38,945 nucleotides of DNA from the IMG/VR virus record IMGVR_UViG_3300044799_000023, positions 1 through 38,945 of that record; one strand, given 5' to 3'. Below, one piece after another: positions 7,812-17,846 of the stretch; the first letter of the stretch is position 1, and each line of letters begins with the position of its first letter. This DNA comes from a virus. A model generated the notes under the pieces. It ran no database searches and had not been told where the DNA came from. It saw nothing but the letters and a program-made list of their open reading frames with translations. The translations under genes were made by a program, and so were the position numbers.

Positions 7812-8504
7812 TTATTTTTTCTTATTTAAGTCCTCAAACCCTTTCGCAAGTTTCTCGTCAGGGCTTAGAGAACTGAGGCTTTTACGTGCACCAGTAGTCA
7901 CACCAGAAATAGGAGTGAAGGACAGCTTCGTTTCGCTAGTTCCACTCATCTCTTTTGCCAATTCCTCAGCTTGCTCAACAGTCGTCAGGTTAAGTCTTTT
8001 CATGCCGTCTTTAAGTCGCACAGGGTCAACACCATGTTCCTCTCCGATTTCCCAGAGCTTAATTTCCATCTGTGTTTCCCGTGCAGCCTTAACTTCTGCC
8101 TCATGTTCAGCCTTGTCTCGCTCAAGCACTGCTCTGTCCTTTTTAAGAGCATCCCTTTGGGCTTTCAAGTCCGTGTCTTCCTGCTCACGGCTCTTTCGAG
8201 CTTGGTATGCCCTCATCTTGGCAGGGTCGCTCTTGGCTTCTGCTAGTTCGGCTTCGTCTTTCTGCCTTTTGATTTCGTCTATTTCGGCTTGCTGTGCCTT
8301 GATAGCATCCTCTTGAGCCTTAAGAGTAGCTTCCCTATCAGATAATGCTTTGACATCTCTACCGCGCTCGATGCGGTCTTTTTGAAGTATCTCTTCTACC
8401 TGTGCTTTAGTGTAGACTTCTGGTGGAGTATTCCCATCTCCGCCAGTCGGAGCCTTTCCAGCTTCCTGGAGGGAATCCTTCTGAGCTTCTTTGGTTTCGT
8501 CCAT
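7812..8504 (-). CDS. Capsid scaffolding protein
   Basis: Product is 230 residues, with ATG at 8504 after TAGGAGGTACAA. The N-terminus is disordered (GKAPTGGDGNTPPEV), followed by a long highly charged coiled coil from about residue 35 to 155 (DREATLKAQEDAIKAQQAEI, KKDRAVLERDKAEHEAEVKA). The C-terminal part ends in a lysine-rich tail (EDLNKKK) of the kind that binds capsid subunits. It sits directly before the major capsid gene. A terminator-like hairpin precedes it and may tune expression relative to the genes upstream. Confidence 0.85.
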   Translation of the reverse strand: MDETKEAQKDSLQEAGKAPTGGDGNTPPEVYTKAQVEEILQKDRIERGRDVKALSDREATLKAQEDAIKAQQAEIDEIKRQKDEAELAEAKSDPAKMRAYQARKSREQEDTDLKAQRDALKKDRAVLERDKAEHEAEVKAARETQMEIKLWEIGEEHGVDPVRLKDGMKRLNLTTVEQAEELAKEMSGTSETKLSFTPISGVTTGARKSLSSLSPDEKLAKGFEDLNKKK

Positions 8505-8514
8505 TTGTACCTCC

Positions 8515-8542
8515 TAAATAAAAATTCCCCGATTAACGGGGC
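8515..8542 (-). terminator. Terminator-like hairpin before the scaffold gene
   Basis: On the minus strand CCCCG-TTAAT-CGGGG is followed by AATTTTTATTT. GC-rich inverted repeats (GGCGG-TGG-CCGCC at 8567-8579) lie just upstream. The stem is only 5 bp, so read-through to scaffold and capsid is likely. No promoter was found between it and the ATG at 8504. Confidence 0.6.
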
Positions 8543-8578
8543 TCGACTTTTTCGCCACTCTTTAAGGCGGTGGCCGCC

Positions 8579-8818
8579 CTACGACCCTTTGTTATTCTCC
8601 TCGCTAACTATAGTGCACCTATTTGGGGAATTAGGGCAGAGGATAAGTTCCTTAATCGGGAATGTGATAGTATCCCAGGGTTTAGGTTTGGTTCCATTGA
8701 TAATAACAGACCCCTTCATTAACCATCGTTTTAATTCGCTGTTAGAGGGTCTTCCAAGTTTATCTCCTTCTTTTGAAGTGAGATACGGAAAGGTTTGTAA
8801 ATACTCAAGTGCTGTCAT
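8579..8818 (-). CDS. Conserved small phage protein, possibly S4-like
   Basis: Product is 79 residues. The core, SNSELKRWLMKGSVIINGTK followed by KPWDTITFPIKELIL, matches a recurring phage pattern (NSE-L-RW-LK-G-V-x-ING, then FPI-x-x-L). The plan of helix, then V-x-I-N-G, then a hydrophobic strand resembles S4 RNA-binding folds, but that link is weak. No good SD is visible before ATG at 8818, and the start is 7 bases after the stop of the giant gene, so coupling is likely. Confidence 0.65.
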   Translation of the reverse strand: MTALEYLQTFPYLTSKEGDKLGRPSNSELKRWLMKGSVIINGTKPKPWDTITFPIKELILCPNSPNRCTIVSEENNKGS

Positions 8819-8824
8819 TTAAGT

Positions 8825-11800
8825 TCAAAAACCACGAAGTTCTCTAATAGCATCTTCAATTTGTTCAACTTGGTAATCTGTCAATTCTTCTGCTGTTATG
8901 TTTTCTCTTATACCAAGATTCCTTAATAAATCTGTGTAATGCGAAGCCATATCAAGCCAATACTTTCTATTGGCTAAGGCTGGGTTTGTAGTTGTCCATC
9001 TATCACCAACAGGCGTCAATCCCTGGGCTAATACCAACCAGTTATCTAAGTCTGGATGTTCATGTCTGAAGTTTAGTCTGGCTTGTTTATCGGGTTTGCC
9101 AGTGCTGTCCCTTAAGCCTGAATATTCTTGGTATAGCTCATAGACTTCCTTAGTTGGCACCTTGCTGAAGTCCTTTGGCTCTGTCCAGATGCCCAAGTTA
9201 AGCATGGCTTGATAAAATTCAGGATGCGACATTAAGAACCAGTCATCCTCATACCAGCCAGCCGAATAATCCACGCCCTCTTTCTTTCTTATCCCGTAGT
9301 AGTCAACATAAGTGGTAACCAGATTCTCAGGTATGTTCTTTTGGAGCGCATTTATCGTATAGTAAGCCACTCCGAAGGAAGTCATCTTATCATTCTCAAA
9401 CAACATCGCCTCCCGCGCATCCGCCCTTTGTCCATCGTTTGAAATATATAACGGGGATTTTATATCTCCGTAATTCTCATACTTATCAAAGTCCTCTTGA
9501 TAATTAACCTGGAGTCTTAGAATATCCTCGTTCCAATCCGAACCATCATCTGTCCATATACCTTGTTCAAGACCCCAAGCGAAATATTCTGAATTATCCA
9601 GTTTATAGAGCTTTGCTTCAGCACTTGTAGGTCCGAATTCATCTGAGATTTCCATAAACTCAAAGTAATTGGTAACAAATTCTTTTGGTGGTAAGCCAAA
9701 CCCCAGAATAGCCTTATCTGGAATATCAAGTTCGGTAATCATTCCTTGAAGTAGATTATAGGCTTCAAGCGTGTATATCTTCTCTTGTCCCCATAAAGCT
9801 AAATGAGCATTATCTTCTGGATGGGTTTTTAACCATTCCTCCCTAGGGTCTTCCGCTAACTCTGGATGTTCTTTAAGAAAAGACTCTTGCTCTTGTGGGG
9901 TAAGGTCATTGTATATCGCAAGAAGTTCTAGTTGGCGCCTTGTTAGATTGCCAAGACTAGCTTTAGGATATAATTTGTCAAACTCTGCTAACTTTGCAGG
10001 GTCGGTTATCGTTAAGCGTTCTTGCCACTGATTATAATAATCTTCAAATGTGCTACCTTGCGTTGAGTCGGCATTGATTTTATAGATAGGCACATTCGGG
10101 TATGAAAGTGATTGAGCCTCACTCTGTTCCTTGTCAAACCAAGCCTTAACTGTCTCAGGCATATTCGGGAGATTCGATATATCCTCCCACTTCACCCCCT
10201 GGAAGATACTAGAATAATCAGAGCTAAGATTTTTCATATTGAAAATATCAGGTTTGTCCTGTGATAATAAGGGAATATCCCCAATTATCGTTCCCAAAAG
10301 TTTATCTGCGTCACCAGCACGAACCGATAATACTCCAGATACATCACCGATAAGAGCATTTAATCCTCGGTGGGCAACCTCGGTTTTTAGCATATCTATC
10401 TCATCTATGACTTTTCGTTTCTCATCAGGAGTCATTGTCGTAGAACTGTAAACTTCATCTTGCTTCTTCCCAAGTTCACTCAATTCCCCAGCTATCTGTC
10501 TTAGATACCTAGCGGATGCTGAGTATCCAGTATCTTTTTCAAAGTCATAAAAGAAAAGAAGTTCAGGATGAGCAGCTTTATATTTCTCATATTTCTCCTG
10601 CTCGCCTAGGTTAATCATTTCCTTGAGATATTTTTCGCCCTGCTCATATTTTTCAAGCAGGTCATAAAAACTTTCAACAGCCTGACCAGATGAGCCATAA
10701 GGATTGCGAACTATAAAGGCTTTTACCACTGGAATATCAGCAAGGGCTGGAGAGGGTTGTGGAATATTGGGACTAATACCTGTTTTCTTTAGAATAACGT
10801 CAAGAACATCTATAGCATATCTCCCCAACCCCCCAGTCCAGCCATATATTAAATTGTCAATCTTCGCAGGCGAAAGTTTGAGTAGTTCGCCTAGTTTCTT
10901 TGATACCTCAGATGTCCATATCGTGTATTGTAGTTCAGGGGGCATATTTTCTCTGCTTGTAGGAACTAAGGAATATCCCTTAAAGAAGCTATAATTTGTC
11001 ATCCACTCCAAGATAGGCAAAAGGGCAGTAGGAATAAAGCCTGGACTACCTGCTTCGACAAGATTTGTTAAGGTATCCTTCATTAGTTCGGGGTCTCTAT
11101 TGTCAAGCCATTCTAGAAATCTCTCAGGAATTGAGCCAAATATAATACCCAGTTCAAATGGCTTCGGTATCCTAATAATCGTATGGTCTGTAAATATTAT
11201 CCAGAATAAATCTTTTTGCCATTGGGGGATTTCCTTCCATCTATCATCATCCCGATTTGCAAAATAAAGTAGGATAGAAGGCAAGGTTATACCAAGAAAA
11301 ACCTTAGCAGAGGTTCGGACAGGATGCTCTTTGAAAGAACTAATCATCTTGCCCCAGCCTCGAATGTTAGCATTAAAGAAGGCTATTATCCTGTTTATGG
11401 CGTGGGCGGTTGTGCCAGCTTGTGCAAAGTCTAATGTAACGCTTCTCGCTGAGTAACCAGCCTCAAGAGGAAGTGCTCCTCGGCGAATACCAGCCTTGAA
11501 TTCACCAAGCCTTGTTGCCTTCTCACCCAACTCACTAATAATCTGGAAAAGTTCTAGGGGATGCCTGATATAATCTACAAACCCCTTGCCCTTCATTATC
11601 TCTTTGAATGTCTTATTCAGATATTCCCTATCCATTGAGACAAGCATAGAATGTTCAGCGCCAGAAGCCTTGAAAAGTTGATAATCTGCATCCTTGCCGA
11701 TTATCCCGGCCACTCCCTTTAGAAAGTCTATACCGGGCAAAAAGTTATAATTAGAATAAACAAAGGCTGTCATTGCATCTCTAGCAGGATTTCGCACCAT

Positions 11801-14800
11801 AAAATCAGGGCTTAGGGTTGCTCCAGCCCTGAGCCATTTGGCGGGAAGGGTTAGAAGATTGCCCAGCGTGCCTATGCTTTCTCTATCAAGGTTTAACAAG
11901 GCGTCACGCAAATCAGGGGCAACCTTATAATATGCCTTCTTGCCATCAATAATGACAGTTACCTCATCCCCCTTGACAAAGAATGAGGGACGGAATATAT
12001 CTACCACTGCTTCGGCATCTACTTCGGATAAACCTTCTATTTCAATGCCTAGTTCTGTCGCCGTTACTCTTGCTACTCTTGCTATTGGGGTCTTTACCCG
12101 CTCAAAGACATCTGAGAGTTCAGGGTTTTTGTCAACCAGGTTAGCCATTGCTATCCCAACCTGATTGCGTTCTGCCGCATCTATGAGAACATAAGTATTC
12201 TTGACTATGCTCTCTAGAGGATTGATTATCTCACGCTCTGACCCTTTTATTCGTTTAATCGGTTTGGCAATATTTGCCATCTTTTTACCGAGAAAACCTT
12301 TAGCCTGGAGTTCATTAAAGACCCGGTAAAACGGAACATAATTACCATACTGCCGGAGTTTGTTCAAAAGGTCATCACTTATAAGCCCCATCTCCTTGCA
12401 GTAGACCAAGAGATTATCCTGATATTTATAGACCCTTTTAGCCAGACTATCAAAATTGTTATATTTAGTATCTAGTTCTTCAATGGCAGCCAGTGCATCT
12501 GTCACCGTAATACCTGTTACTATATTACGTTCGCCTAATTCAACACTACGCCTTGATATTAAATAGACCGAGAAGTCCTGCCATACCCTAGGTTCTTTTA
12601 CTTCCTGGAGAATATTCTGAAGAGACTCACCTGTAAAATTGGGTATTGCCCGCCCCTCCTCAATCTTCCAGAACTCCTTACCGAATGTCCCATATTCAAG
12701 GAATACATTAACCTTCCCCGATATACCTTTTAACAATCTCGCCAAAAGATAGGGGTTTTCCTCTATTGATAACTTAACACCCCCCTTTGTAACTTGCTCG
12801 GTAAATTTCTTCAGGGCATAAAGGTCATCCACCATCTTGACGTTAAAATTATGCAAGCCTTGACTTATTTTCTCCCTAACACCTTGCCCCCTTTGCTCAA
12901 AAGATACCCTGTCAAATACTCGCTTGGTTGCCCCTTCTGGTGCAGGAGCTTCATCCGTACCAATGGTTGAAATTTCCTTCCCTGCTGGCGTTGTGATTAT
13001 ATGTTCACTTACTTCAGGCATCATCTGCCTTGCCTGTTGATAGACATTAAGCATCTCCTCAAGTTGCCTTGATGTGTACTCTGGAAATATATTAGGCTTT
13101 CTGGGATGCCTCGCCAATTCTATCCCTTTTCTTGCCTGCTCGCCCTGTCCTGGCAAAGAGCGCCGTCCTAATTCCGTTTCTACTTCCCTGATTAGAAAAT
13201 CAAGGTCTTCGATACTCTTTACCGCATCGAGTTCTTGTTGCGCATCAAGTCTGGCTAATTCTAGGCGTAAGTCGCCTTTAGTTCCCTGCCCTGCGGGTAG
13301 CCTCCCCTTAGTCTCCAACTGCTTCTTAATCTCGGCGATTCTGTCCGCTACCGCTTGTTTGTTATACTCTCTAAGCCTCAAATAGTCGTCTAATCTTGCC
13401 TGAACGAGCTTTCCTGTCGGCCTAACTTCCTTGGCTGGGACTTCCTCTAGCATAGAAGGTTGGAGTCCTGCCTCTGGCATACCAACTTCGGCGGTGGGGA
13501 TTGTTTCAACCAACTCAGGATAATCGGCTAGAACTTCGGTGGGAACTGGTTTGCCTTCAGCGAGAGCGTTCTCAACTGCCCATCTATGCATAGTACTTTC
13601 GCCTAAAGTAGTTTCTTGTGGCAGATTAAGATTTTTTGCTGTTTCGTTATACCTTTGTAATAAGGTATTCTCAAACTCAGTCTTTGTCATCTGCCAAGGT
13701 TGCTTAACCTCTGGTGTAACAGGTATAACCTTCTTAGCAACTTCCTGGGCAATCCTCATTTCATCCAGTAATTTGTCGGCTAATTCAGTTGGAATTACAG
13801 GTTCCATGCTTGGGCGGGTTAATTCAGGATGCTCTTCCCAGTATTCCTCTTGTGCTACCTCGATAGCTTTACTGAGTTCCGCTTCGCTGGTGGGGGTTCT
13901 GGCAAGTTCATTAGCAGCCTGAACTTGGGCTTGTTCTTCGGTAAGCCCGGCTTTTTGAAACTTCTTTACCGCCTGGTCATATTTTTGACCTGTCTCTTGG
14001 GATAAGTTAGAGCGAAATGTGCTTTGTGAGGCATACCCTCCAATCGCTCCGAAGGGTAGAGAGGCTATTGTCGCCTGAATGTAAGCCTGACTCACGCCTT
14101 CTAAGATAGACTGCGTTTCGTCATAATGTTTAAGAATGGCATTATGTATTACCTGGGTGACTACTTCCTCTAAGGCTTCACCCTGCGTAATGACAAGTCC
14201 AGTCAGAATTCTCTTAGCGAGCCCGCTTGCCACTCCCTTGAAGATAGTATTCCACATCGGCTTCACCACTCCCTTGACTGGTTGGAATATAAGTCCAAGA
14301 AAGGGTAAATCTGAGGCCATTTCAATACTGCCAGAGGCAAGTCCGTAAAGCTCACCCCATTGCACAGCCTCCTCAAATGGTACGCCTTGTCTTACTAATT
14401 CCTCTGTCATACTGGCAGCTTCAGGAGCTCCCGCCATGATGACCCCAGCAGTTGCGCCACCAATAGGAGTGGCTACGGCTGATACTACTACTATCGTTCC
14501 CATAACGCTGAGTGAATAAGCCAAACTACTAGAGATGGAATAAGCCCAATACCCGGGGTCTTTGAATAACTCTGGATGTTCAAATGGGTTCTGTAAATAC
14601 TCAGGTTTTGGTATAAGTTCAGGGTGTTCCTGCACCCATATATCATTTTCCTTTACAAGTTGGAGAAACTTTTGCTCACACCTTTCCTGAAGGTTAGGCA
14701 TAAGAGTATCAATAAACCATTGAGTTGTCTGCTCCGCCGTTTCGGGGACAATTTGAAGTGCCTCTTCTGTGGATAAACCCAATTTATCTCTTAATAAATA

Positions 14801-15748
14801 AGCCCATCCACCAACAGGAGCCTGAATCGGAGTAGTCATAAATCCTGCCAATTTAGGAGCTAGGTTTTCAAAAAAGCTAGGTAAAAGAGCAGTGACCTGT
14901 GTTTCTACCCCATGAAAGAAACCTATGGCACCAGCAATAAAAGCATCCCAAGCATCCTTGAGCCAGTTCTCAGGGATATACTCTGGCACAGGTGTCGTGC
15001 CGAATAATTCCTGTATTTCCTCATCAGTAAGTTGTCGGACAATTCCCGCTTCATCCTCAAATTCAAGCGACTTCAGTAATGCAACTACATCTTCAGTCGG
15101 GCCAATCTCTCTTAAATCTGCCAGGAATCCTTCAGGGTTGGTCTCCATATAGTCCAAAACTTCTTGTATATCCTGCTCAGGGAATACCTTGCCGAAGACC
15201 TGCTCGGTTTCAAGGCGCTCATTCTCTTTTAATTCAAGCCATCCCGCAATATCTAATGTCCCACCGGCAGTCTGGTATTCTCCATATAAACGCTGACCTT
15301 CCTCTGTTAAGTCCTCCAGACTTAAAGATTCTGGTATGAAGGGCATCTCGTTAGTTAATCCTCCCGTGGGTTCACTTAGAAGTGCCTGTAAATCCGCCCT
15401 ACTGTATTGTTCTCCGGTCGGCGAGATGTAAAGGTCATTCTCGGTGATCTCCCACTTCGAAGGCGTGATGAAACTTGTGGTATATCCCTCTCCTGCCGGA
15501 GTCATCTTCAGCATCCAACCTTCCTGAAGCCCTAATCCCATCTCGGCAGCTTCGCTAGGCGTGAAGAACAAGGGCATATTCGGCAGTGCGGTAGTTAATT
15601 GTCTCTGTTTGATTGTCTCGGTTAATTGGGGGTACATCTCACGTATGTCTTTCAGAGAAGTCCCATATTGCGACAAGAGTCTTTCAATCTCTATATCCTT
15701 GGACTCTCGATATTGACCTAATAACAACTTCTCGTCCAGGTTAATCAT
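8825..15748 (-). CDS. Giant 2307-residue polyvalent protein with LPD38-type core; candidate internal/ejection protein
   Basis: It fills 18 percent of the unit genome. ATG at 15748 overlaps the previous stop (ATGA). Residues about 270-560 include glycine-alanine-rich hydrophobic stretches (about 403-440, MGTIVVVSAVATPIGG) that could enter a membrane. A long charged section spans about 600-1000. The part from about 1250 to 1480 (MVRNPARDAMTAFVYSNY, then YSARSVTLDFAQAGTTAHAI and FFNANIRGWGK) follows the pattern of Large Polyvalent Protein domain 38. The C-terminal 800 residues hold short HPEL/HPEF-containing stretches. In short-tailed phages, proteins of this size next to the portal are often carried in the head and injected. 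No protease, polymerase or transglycosylase motif was found. The domain call is from memory of the family. Confidence 0.75.
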   Translation of the reverse strand: MINLDEKLLLGQYRESKDIEIERLLSQYGTSLKDIREMYPQLTETIKQRQLTTALPNMPLFFTPSEAAEMGLGLQEGWMLKMTPAGEGYTTSFITPSKWEITENDLYISPTGEQYSRADLQALLSEPTGGLTNEMPFIPESLSLEDLTEEGQRLYGEYQTAGGTLDIAGWLELKENERLETEQVFGKVFPEQDIQEVLDYMETNPEGFLADLREIGPTEDVVALLKSLEFEDEAGIVRQLTDEEIQELFGTTPVPEYIPENWLKDAWDAFIAGAIGFFHGVETQVTALLPSFFENLAPKLAGFMTTPIQAPVGGWAYLLRDKLGLSTEEALQIVPETAEQTTQWFIDTLMPNLQERCEQKFLQLVKENDIWVQEHPELIPKPEYLQNPFEHPELFKDPGYWAYSISSSLAYSLSVMGTIVVVSAVATPIGGATAGVIMAGAPEAASMTEELVRQGVPFEEAVQWGELYGLASGSIEMASDLPFLGLIFQPVKGVVKPMWNTIFKGVASGLAKRILTGLVITQGEALEEVVTQVIHNAILKHYDETQSILEGVSQAYIQATIASLPFGAIGGYASQSTFRSNLSQETGQKYDQAVKKFQKAGLTEEQAQVQAANELARTPTSEAELSKAIEVAQEEYWEEHPELTRPSMEPVIPTELADKLLDEMRIAQEVAKKVIPVTPEVKQPWQMTKTEFENTLLQRYNETAKNLNLPQETTLGESTMHRWAVENALAEGKPVPTEVLADYPELVETIPTAEVGMPEAGLQPSMLEEVPAKEVRPTGKLVQARLDDYLRLREYNKQAVADRIAEIKKQLETKGRLPAGQGTKGDLRLELARLDAQQELDAVKSIEDLDFLIREVETELGRRSLPGQGEQARKGIELARHPRKPNIFPEYTSRQLEEMLNVYQQARQMMPEVSEHIITTPAGKEISTIGTDEAPAPEGATKRVFDRVSFEQRGQGVREKISQGLHNFNVKMVDDLYALKKFTEQVTKGGVKLSIEENPYLLARLLKGISGKVNVFLEYGTFGKEFWKIEEGRAIPNFTGESLQNILQEVKEPRVWQDFSVYLISRRSVELGERNIVTGITVTDALAAIEELDTKYNNFDSLAKRVYKYQDNLLVYCKEMGLISDDLLNKLRQYGNYVPFYRVFNELQAKGFLGKKMANIAKPIKRIKGSEREIINPLESIVKNTYVLIDAAERNQVGIAMANLVDKNPELSDVFERVKTPIARVARVTATELGIEIEGLSEVDAEAVVDIFRPSFFVKGDEVTVIIDGKKAYYKVAPDLRDALLNLDRESIGTLGNLLTLPAKWLRAGATLSPDFMVRNPARDAMTAFVYSNYNFLPGIDFLKGVAGIIGKDADYQLFKASGAEHSMLVSMDREYLNKTFKEIMKGKGFVDYIRHPLELFQIISELGEKATRLGEFKAGIRRGALPLEAGYSARSVTLDFAQAGTTAHAINRIIAFFNANIRGWGKMISSFKEHPVRTSAKVFLGITLPSILLYFANRDDDRWKEIPQWQKDLFWIIFTDHTIIRIPKPFELGIIFGSIPERFLEWLDNRDPELMKDTLTNLVEAGSPGFIPTALLPILEWMTNYSFFKGYSLVPTSRENMPPELQYTIWTSEVSKKLGELLKLSPAKIDNLIYGWTGGLGRYAIDVLDVILKKTGISPNIPQPSPALADIPVVKAFIVRNPYGSSGQAVESFYDLLEKYEQGEKYLKEMINLGEQEKYEKYKAAHPELLFFYDFEKDTGYSASARYLRQIAGELSELGKKQDEVYSSTTMTPDEKRKVIDEIDMLKTEVAHRGLNALIGDVSGVLSVRAGDADKLLGTIIGDIPLLSQDKPDIFNMKNLSSDYSSIFQGVKWEDISNLPNMPETVKAWFDKEQSEAQSLSYPNVPIYKINADSTQGSTFEDYYNQWQERLTITDPAKLAEFDKLYPKASLGNLTRRQLELLAIYNDLTPQEQESFLKEHPELAEDPREEWLKTHPEDNAHLALWGQEKIYTLEAYNLLQGMITELDIPDKAILGFGLPPKEFVTNYFEFMEISDEFGPTSAEAKLYKLDNSEYFAWGLEQGIWTDDGSDWNEDILRLQVNYQEDFDKYENYGDIKSPLYISNDGQRADAREAMLFENDKMTSFGVAYYTINALQKNIPENLVTTYVDYYGIRKKEGVDYSAGWYEDDWFLMSHPEFYQAMLNLGIWTEPKDFSKVPTKEVYELYQEYSGLRDSTGKPDKQARLNFRHEHPDLDNWLVLAQGLTPVGDRWTTTNPALANRKYWLDMASHYTDLLRNLGIRENITAEELTDYQVEQIEDAIRELRGF

Positions 15749-15888
15749 TCCTTCTTTCCTAGCTTACTTTTTGCCAGCAACGCCTGAATAGCGTTTGGCT
15801 TCTTATTTTCCTTTGCGGGTTCTTCATTGAGAGCCGCGAGTATCATTGCGTCTAAATCCTCTTGAGTAAACTTAAACTTCTCAGTCAC
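15745..15888 (-). CDS. Small protein between portal and giant protein
   Basis: GTG at 15888 (MTEKFKFTQEDLDAMILAAL) has AAGGAGGGAGAAA upstream, which favours it over the ATG at 15933 inside the portal gene. Product is 47 residues, helical and basic at the C-terminus (SKLGKKE). It overlaps the portal stop by 8 bases and the giant gene by 4, so the three are coupled. Function is unknown. Confidence 0.65.
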   Translation of the reverse strand: MTEKFKFTQEDLDAMILAALNEEPAKENKKPNAIQALLAKSKLGKKE

Positions 15889-17578
15889 TTTCTCCCTCCT
15901 TTTCGGTAGGTTCGCCCCCTCCCCCACCAGCAAAAAGTGGCAATAGATTCTTGCTTTCAGGTTCAGATGTTGGCTCCTGTTTCTTCTCTATCGGACTCAG
16001 TGCCCCCATCGCCTGCCTTTGTTTCAGGATAGTTACTATTCTTTGCGCCAGGATATAGGCTTCAACCTGGTTCTTTAAGGTTACTTTCTTTCCCTCAAGG
16101 AGACTACTTGCCCGCCGGTAGAGGAATAGAACCTCATCAACCCTTTCCGCTTGCTCTGACTCGAATTTAACCTTCTCGCCATCGGGGTCTTTGAGCTTTA
16201 ACACATCACGTCTAATTGTGTCCCCAGATAGATAGCCTTGAGCAGCATTGGCGATTGACAAATCAGCAACAGTTTGTTCCTTCGCTATATTAAGAAAGCG
16301 GTATGTAATGGTATAATCGCCCTTCAAATCGTTAGAGGAGTAGGTATTCTGACTTCCTGGTTGTCCCAACTTTAACGTCTGGTTCAGCATTAAGCATTGG
16401 TCAATTATCATTCGGCTTAGAGCCTGGCAGAAAACAGCTTTTGCTTGGACTCGTGGCAGCATAAAGTCGTTTCTGGCCACCGTAAGCCTTGTCACTGTTA
16501 TTGCAGCAAGCGGGAATGTCAAAGACCCATAATCTAAGGCTGTAAAACCTGTCTTCTGTAAATCCCCCTCGATTATCGAATAAAGCAACCTTGTGGCGTT
16601 CTTAATATCGTTAATTGGCATTGGGAAATAGCCACCCTCTAACTCCACAGGATTAACCTTTTCGGCCCCATAAGGCGATTCTTTAGGTTTCTCTGCAAGT
16701 ATCCCCTGTTTGCTTTTTAATTGCATCCCACCTCGCAAAGCGTCAATAGTTAAAGTCGCCAGTATGGTAGCAATCCTGTTTTTCTCCTCCCATAGATTAC
16801 GACTTGCCCAGAATATACTCTCTCCTTGATGTTTTATAGCATCTTCTGTGCCAAACATTGAACCGAAGGGGACAATAGATTCCACAAAGGGCGGGTATTT
16901 ATAGATGTTTTCTTGCTCTCTGACTATGTTTTTATTGATAAAGACGACATTCTTTTCGGAATCCCAATGGTCAACGACCTCATTAGAAGCCTCTACATTT
17001 ACAGGTCTATCCCCTGGTTTAGTATATTCCTTCTCAACCTGTGCCTTTGATTGTCTGAACCAGGGAGCAGCCCAAGCTATACCATTTTCATCACTTTCAC
17101 GGACAAAACACCGGGCATCCAGGGGAAGCACATCAGGGATTAAATTCCCCTCTTTATCTATTCTGATGCACGGCCTGGCAGTAATACGTCCTCGCACACA
17201 GTCTTGCTCATTAGTAAACCCATCTAAATTCAGCATCCCACGCTTTATCAGCCGTTCATCTATCACATAGTATATGTCGTCTTGAAACTCCTCAACCTTG
17301 GTGGTCTGCTTGTCGGTCATATCCCGCCCTTCTACCATTCTCTGCATATCGAGCCCGCCTAAAAGGGCGATTGCTTTATTGGCAAATAACTGAGGGTCAG
17401 GTAAGGTAACATTGGCTACCCCGTCCATCGCTTTGCTTTGCTGGGGCGGGAGCTTCTTCATCTCATAAGGTGAAAGGAAATAGAGTTTTTCGTCTGTATC
17501 CATGCGGTCAAAGATAGGCTGCATCTCCTTCCGCTTCTCGTCAAATAACTTGTATTCTTCTCGTGATTCGTCGCTCAT
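15881..17578 (-). CDS. Portal protein
   Basis: ATG at 17578 (MSDESREEYKLFDEKRKEMQ) has an AAGGAGCAAGT SD; the frame upstream to 17602 overlaps the previous gene. Product is 565 residues. Portal-like features are an N-terminal acidic helix, a first domain with DPQLFANKAIALLGGLDMQR, a central clip/stem-like region with repeated beta strands around AAPWFRQSKAQVEKEY, and a C-terminal alpha-helical region (VEAYILAQRIVTILKQRQAM). It sits after the terminase genes and before scaffold and capsid, as in most tailed phages. Family membership is inferred from order, size and pattern. Confidence 0.8.
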   Translation of the reverse strand: MSDESREEYKLFDEKRKEMQPIFDRMDTDEKLYFLSPYEMKKLPPQQSKAMDGVANVTLPDPQLFANKAIALLGGLDMQRMVEGRDMTDKQTTKVEEFQDDIYYVIDERLIKRGMLNLDGFTNEQDCVRGRITARPCIRIDKEGNLIPDVLPLDARCFVRESDENGIAWAAPWFRQSKAQVEKEYTKPGDRPVNVEASNEVVDHWDSEKNVVFINKNIVREQENIYKYPPFVESIVPFGSMFGTEDAIKHQGESIFWASRNLWEEKNRIATILATLTIDALRGGMQLKSKQGILAEKPKESPYGAEKVNPVELEGGYFPMPINDIKNATRLLYSIIEGDLQKTGFTALDYGSLTFPLAAITVTRLTVARNDFMLPRVQAKAVFCQALSRMIIDQCLMLNQTLKLGQPGSQNTYSSNDLKGDYTITYRFLNIAKEQTVADLSIANAAQGYLSGDTIRRDVLKLKDPDGEKVKFESEQAERVDEVLFLYRRASSLLEGKKVTLKNQVEAYILAQRIVTILKQRQAMGALSPIEKKQEPTSEPESKNLLPLFAGGGGGEPTEKEGESD

Positions 17579-17589
17579 ACTTGCTCCTT

Positions 17590-17838
17590 CTATGAATCCC
17601 AAATTTTAGTGGAAAGGTTTGTAAATATGGCATTCACGGCTTCCTTAAACCACCAGCAAGTAGGCTTGTAACCATAACTTGTATTCTCTGAATCAACCCC
17701 CTGTTTCAATAATAGAACAAGGCAATGGTCATCTATTATTATTTGAGCCCTACCCCCATATTCATCAGCTAGAGTTAAAAGAGGAGTAACACGAGAGTTC
17801 CAAGTTACTTCTTTATCAGTTTCTACTACTTTATACAT
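17590..17838 (-). CDS. Hypothetical protein before portal
   Basis: Product is 82 residues, ATG at 17838 with AAGGAGGGAT. Mixed alpha/beta with RAQIIIDDHCLVLLLKQGVD and a CWWFKEAVNAIFTNL helix. No family is recognised. It is located in the run from terminase to portal and is likely co-transcribed with both. Confidence 0.6.
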   Translation of the reverse strand: MYKVVETDKEVTWNSRVTPLLTLADEYGGRAQIIIDDHCLVLLLKQGVDSENTSYGYKPTCWWFKEAVNAIFTNLSTKIWDS

Positions 17839-17846
17839 ATCCCTCC

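Noticed and set aside
7696-8316. Plus-strand frame of 206 codons opposite scaffold and capsid genes
   Set aside because: It is the serine- and leucine-rich shadow of the scaffold coiled coil, without SD or context.
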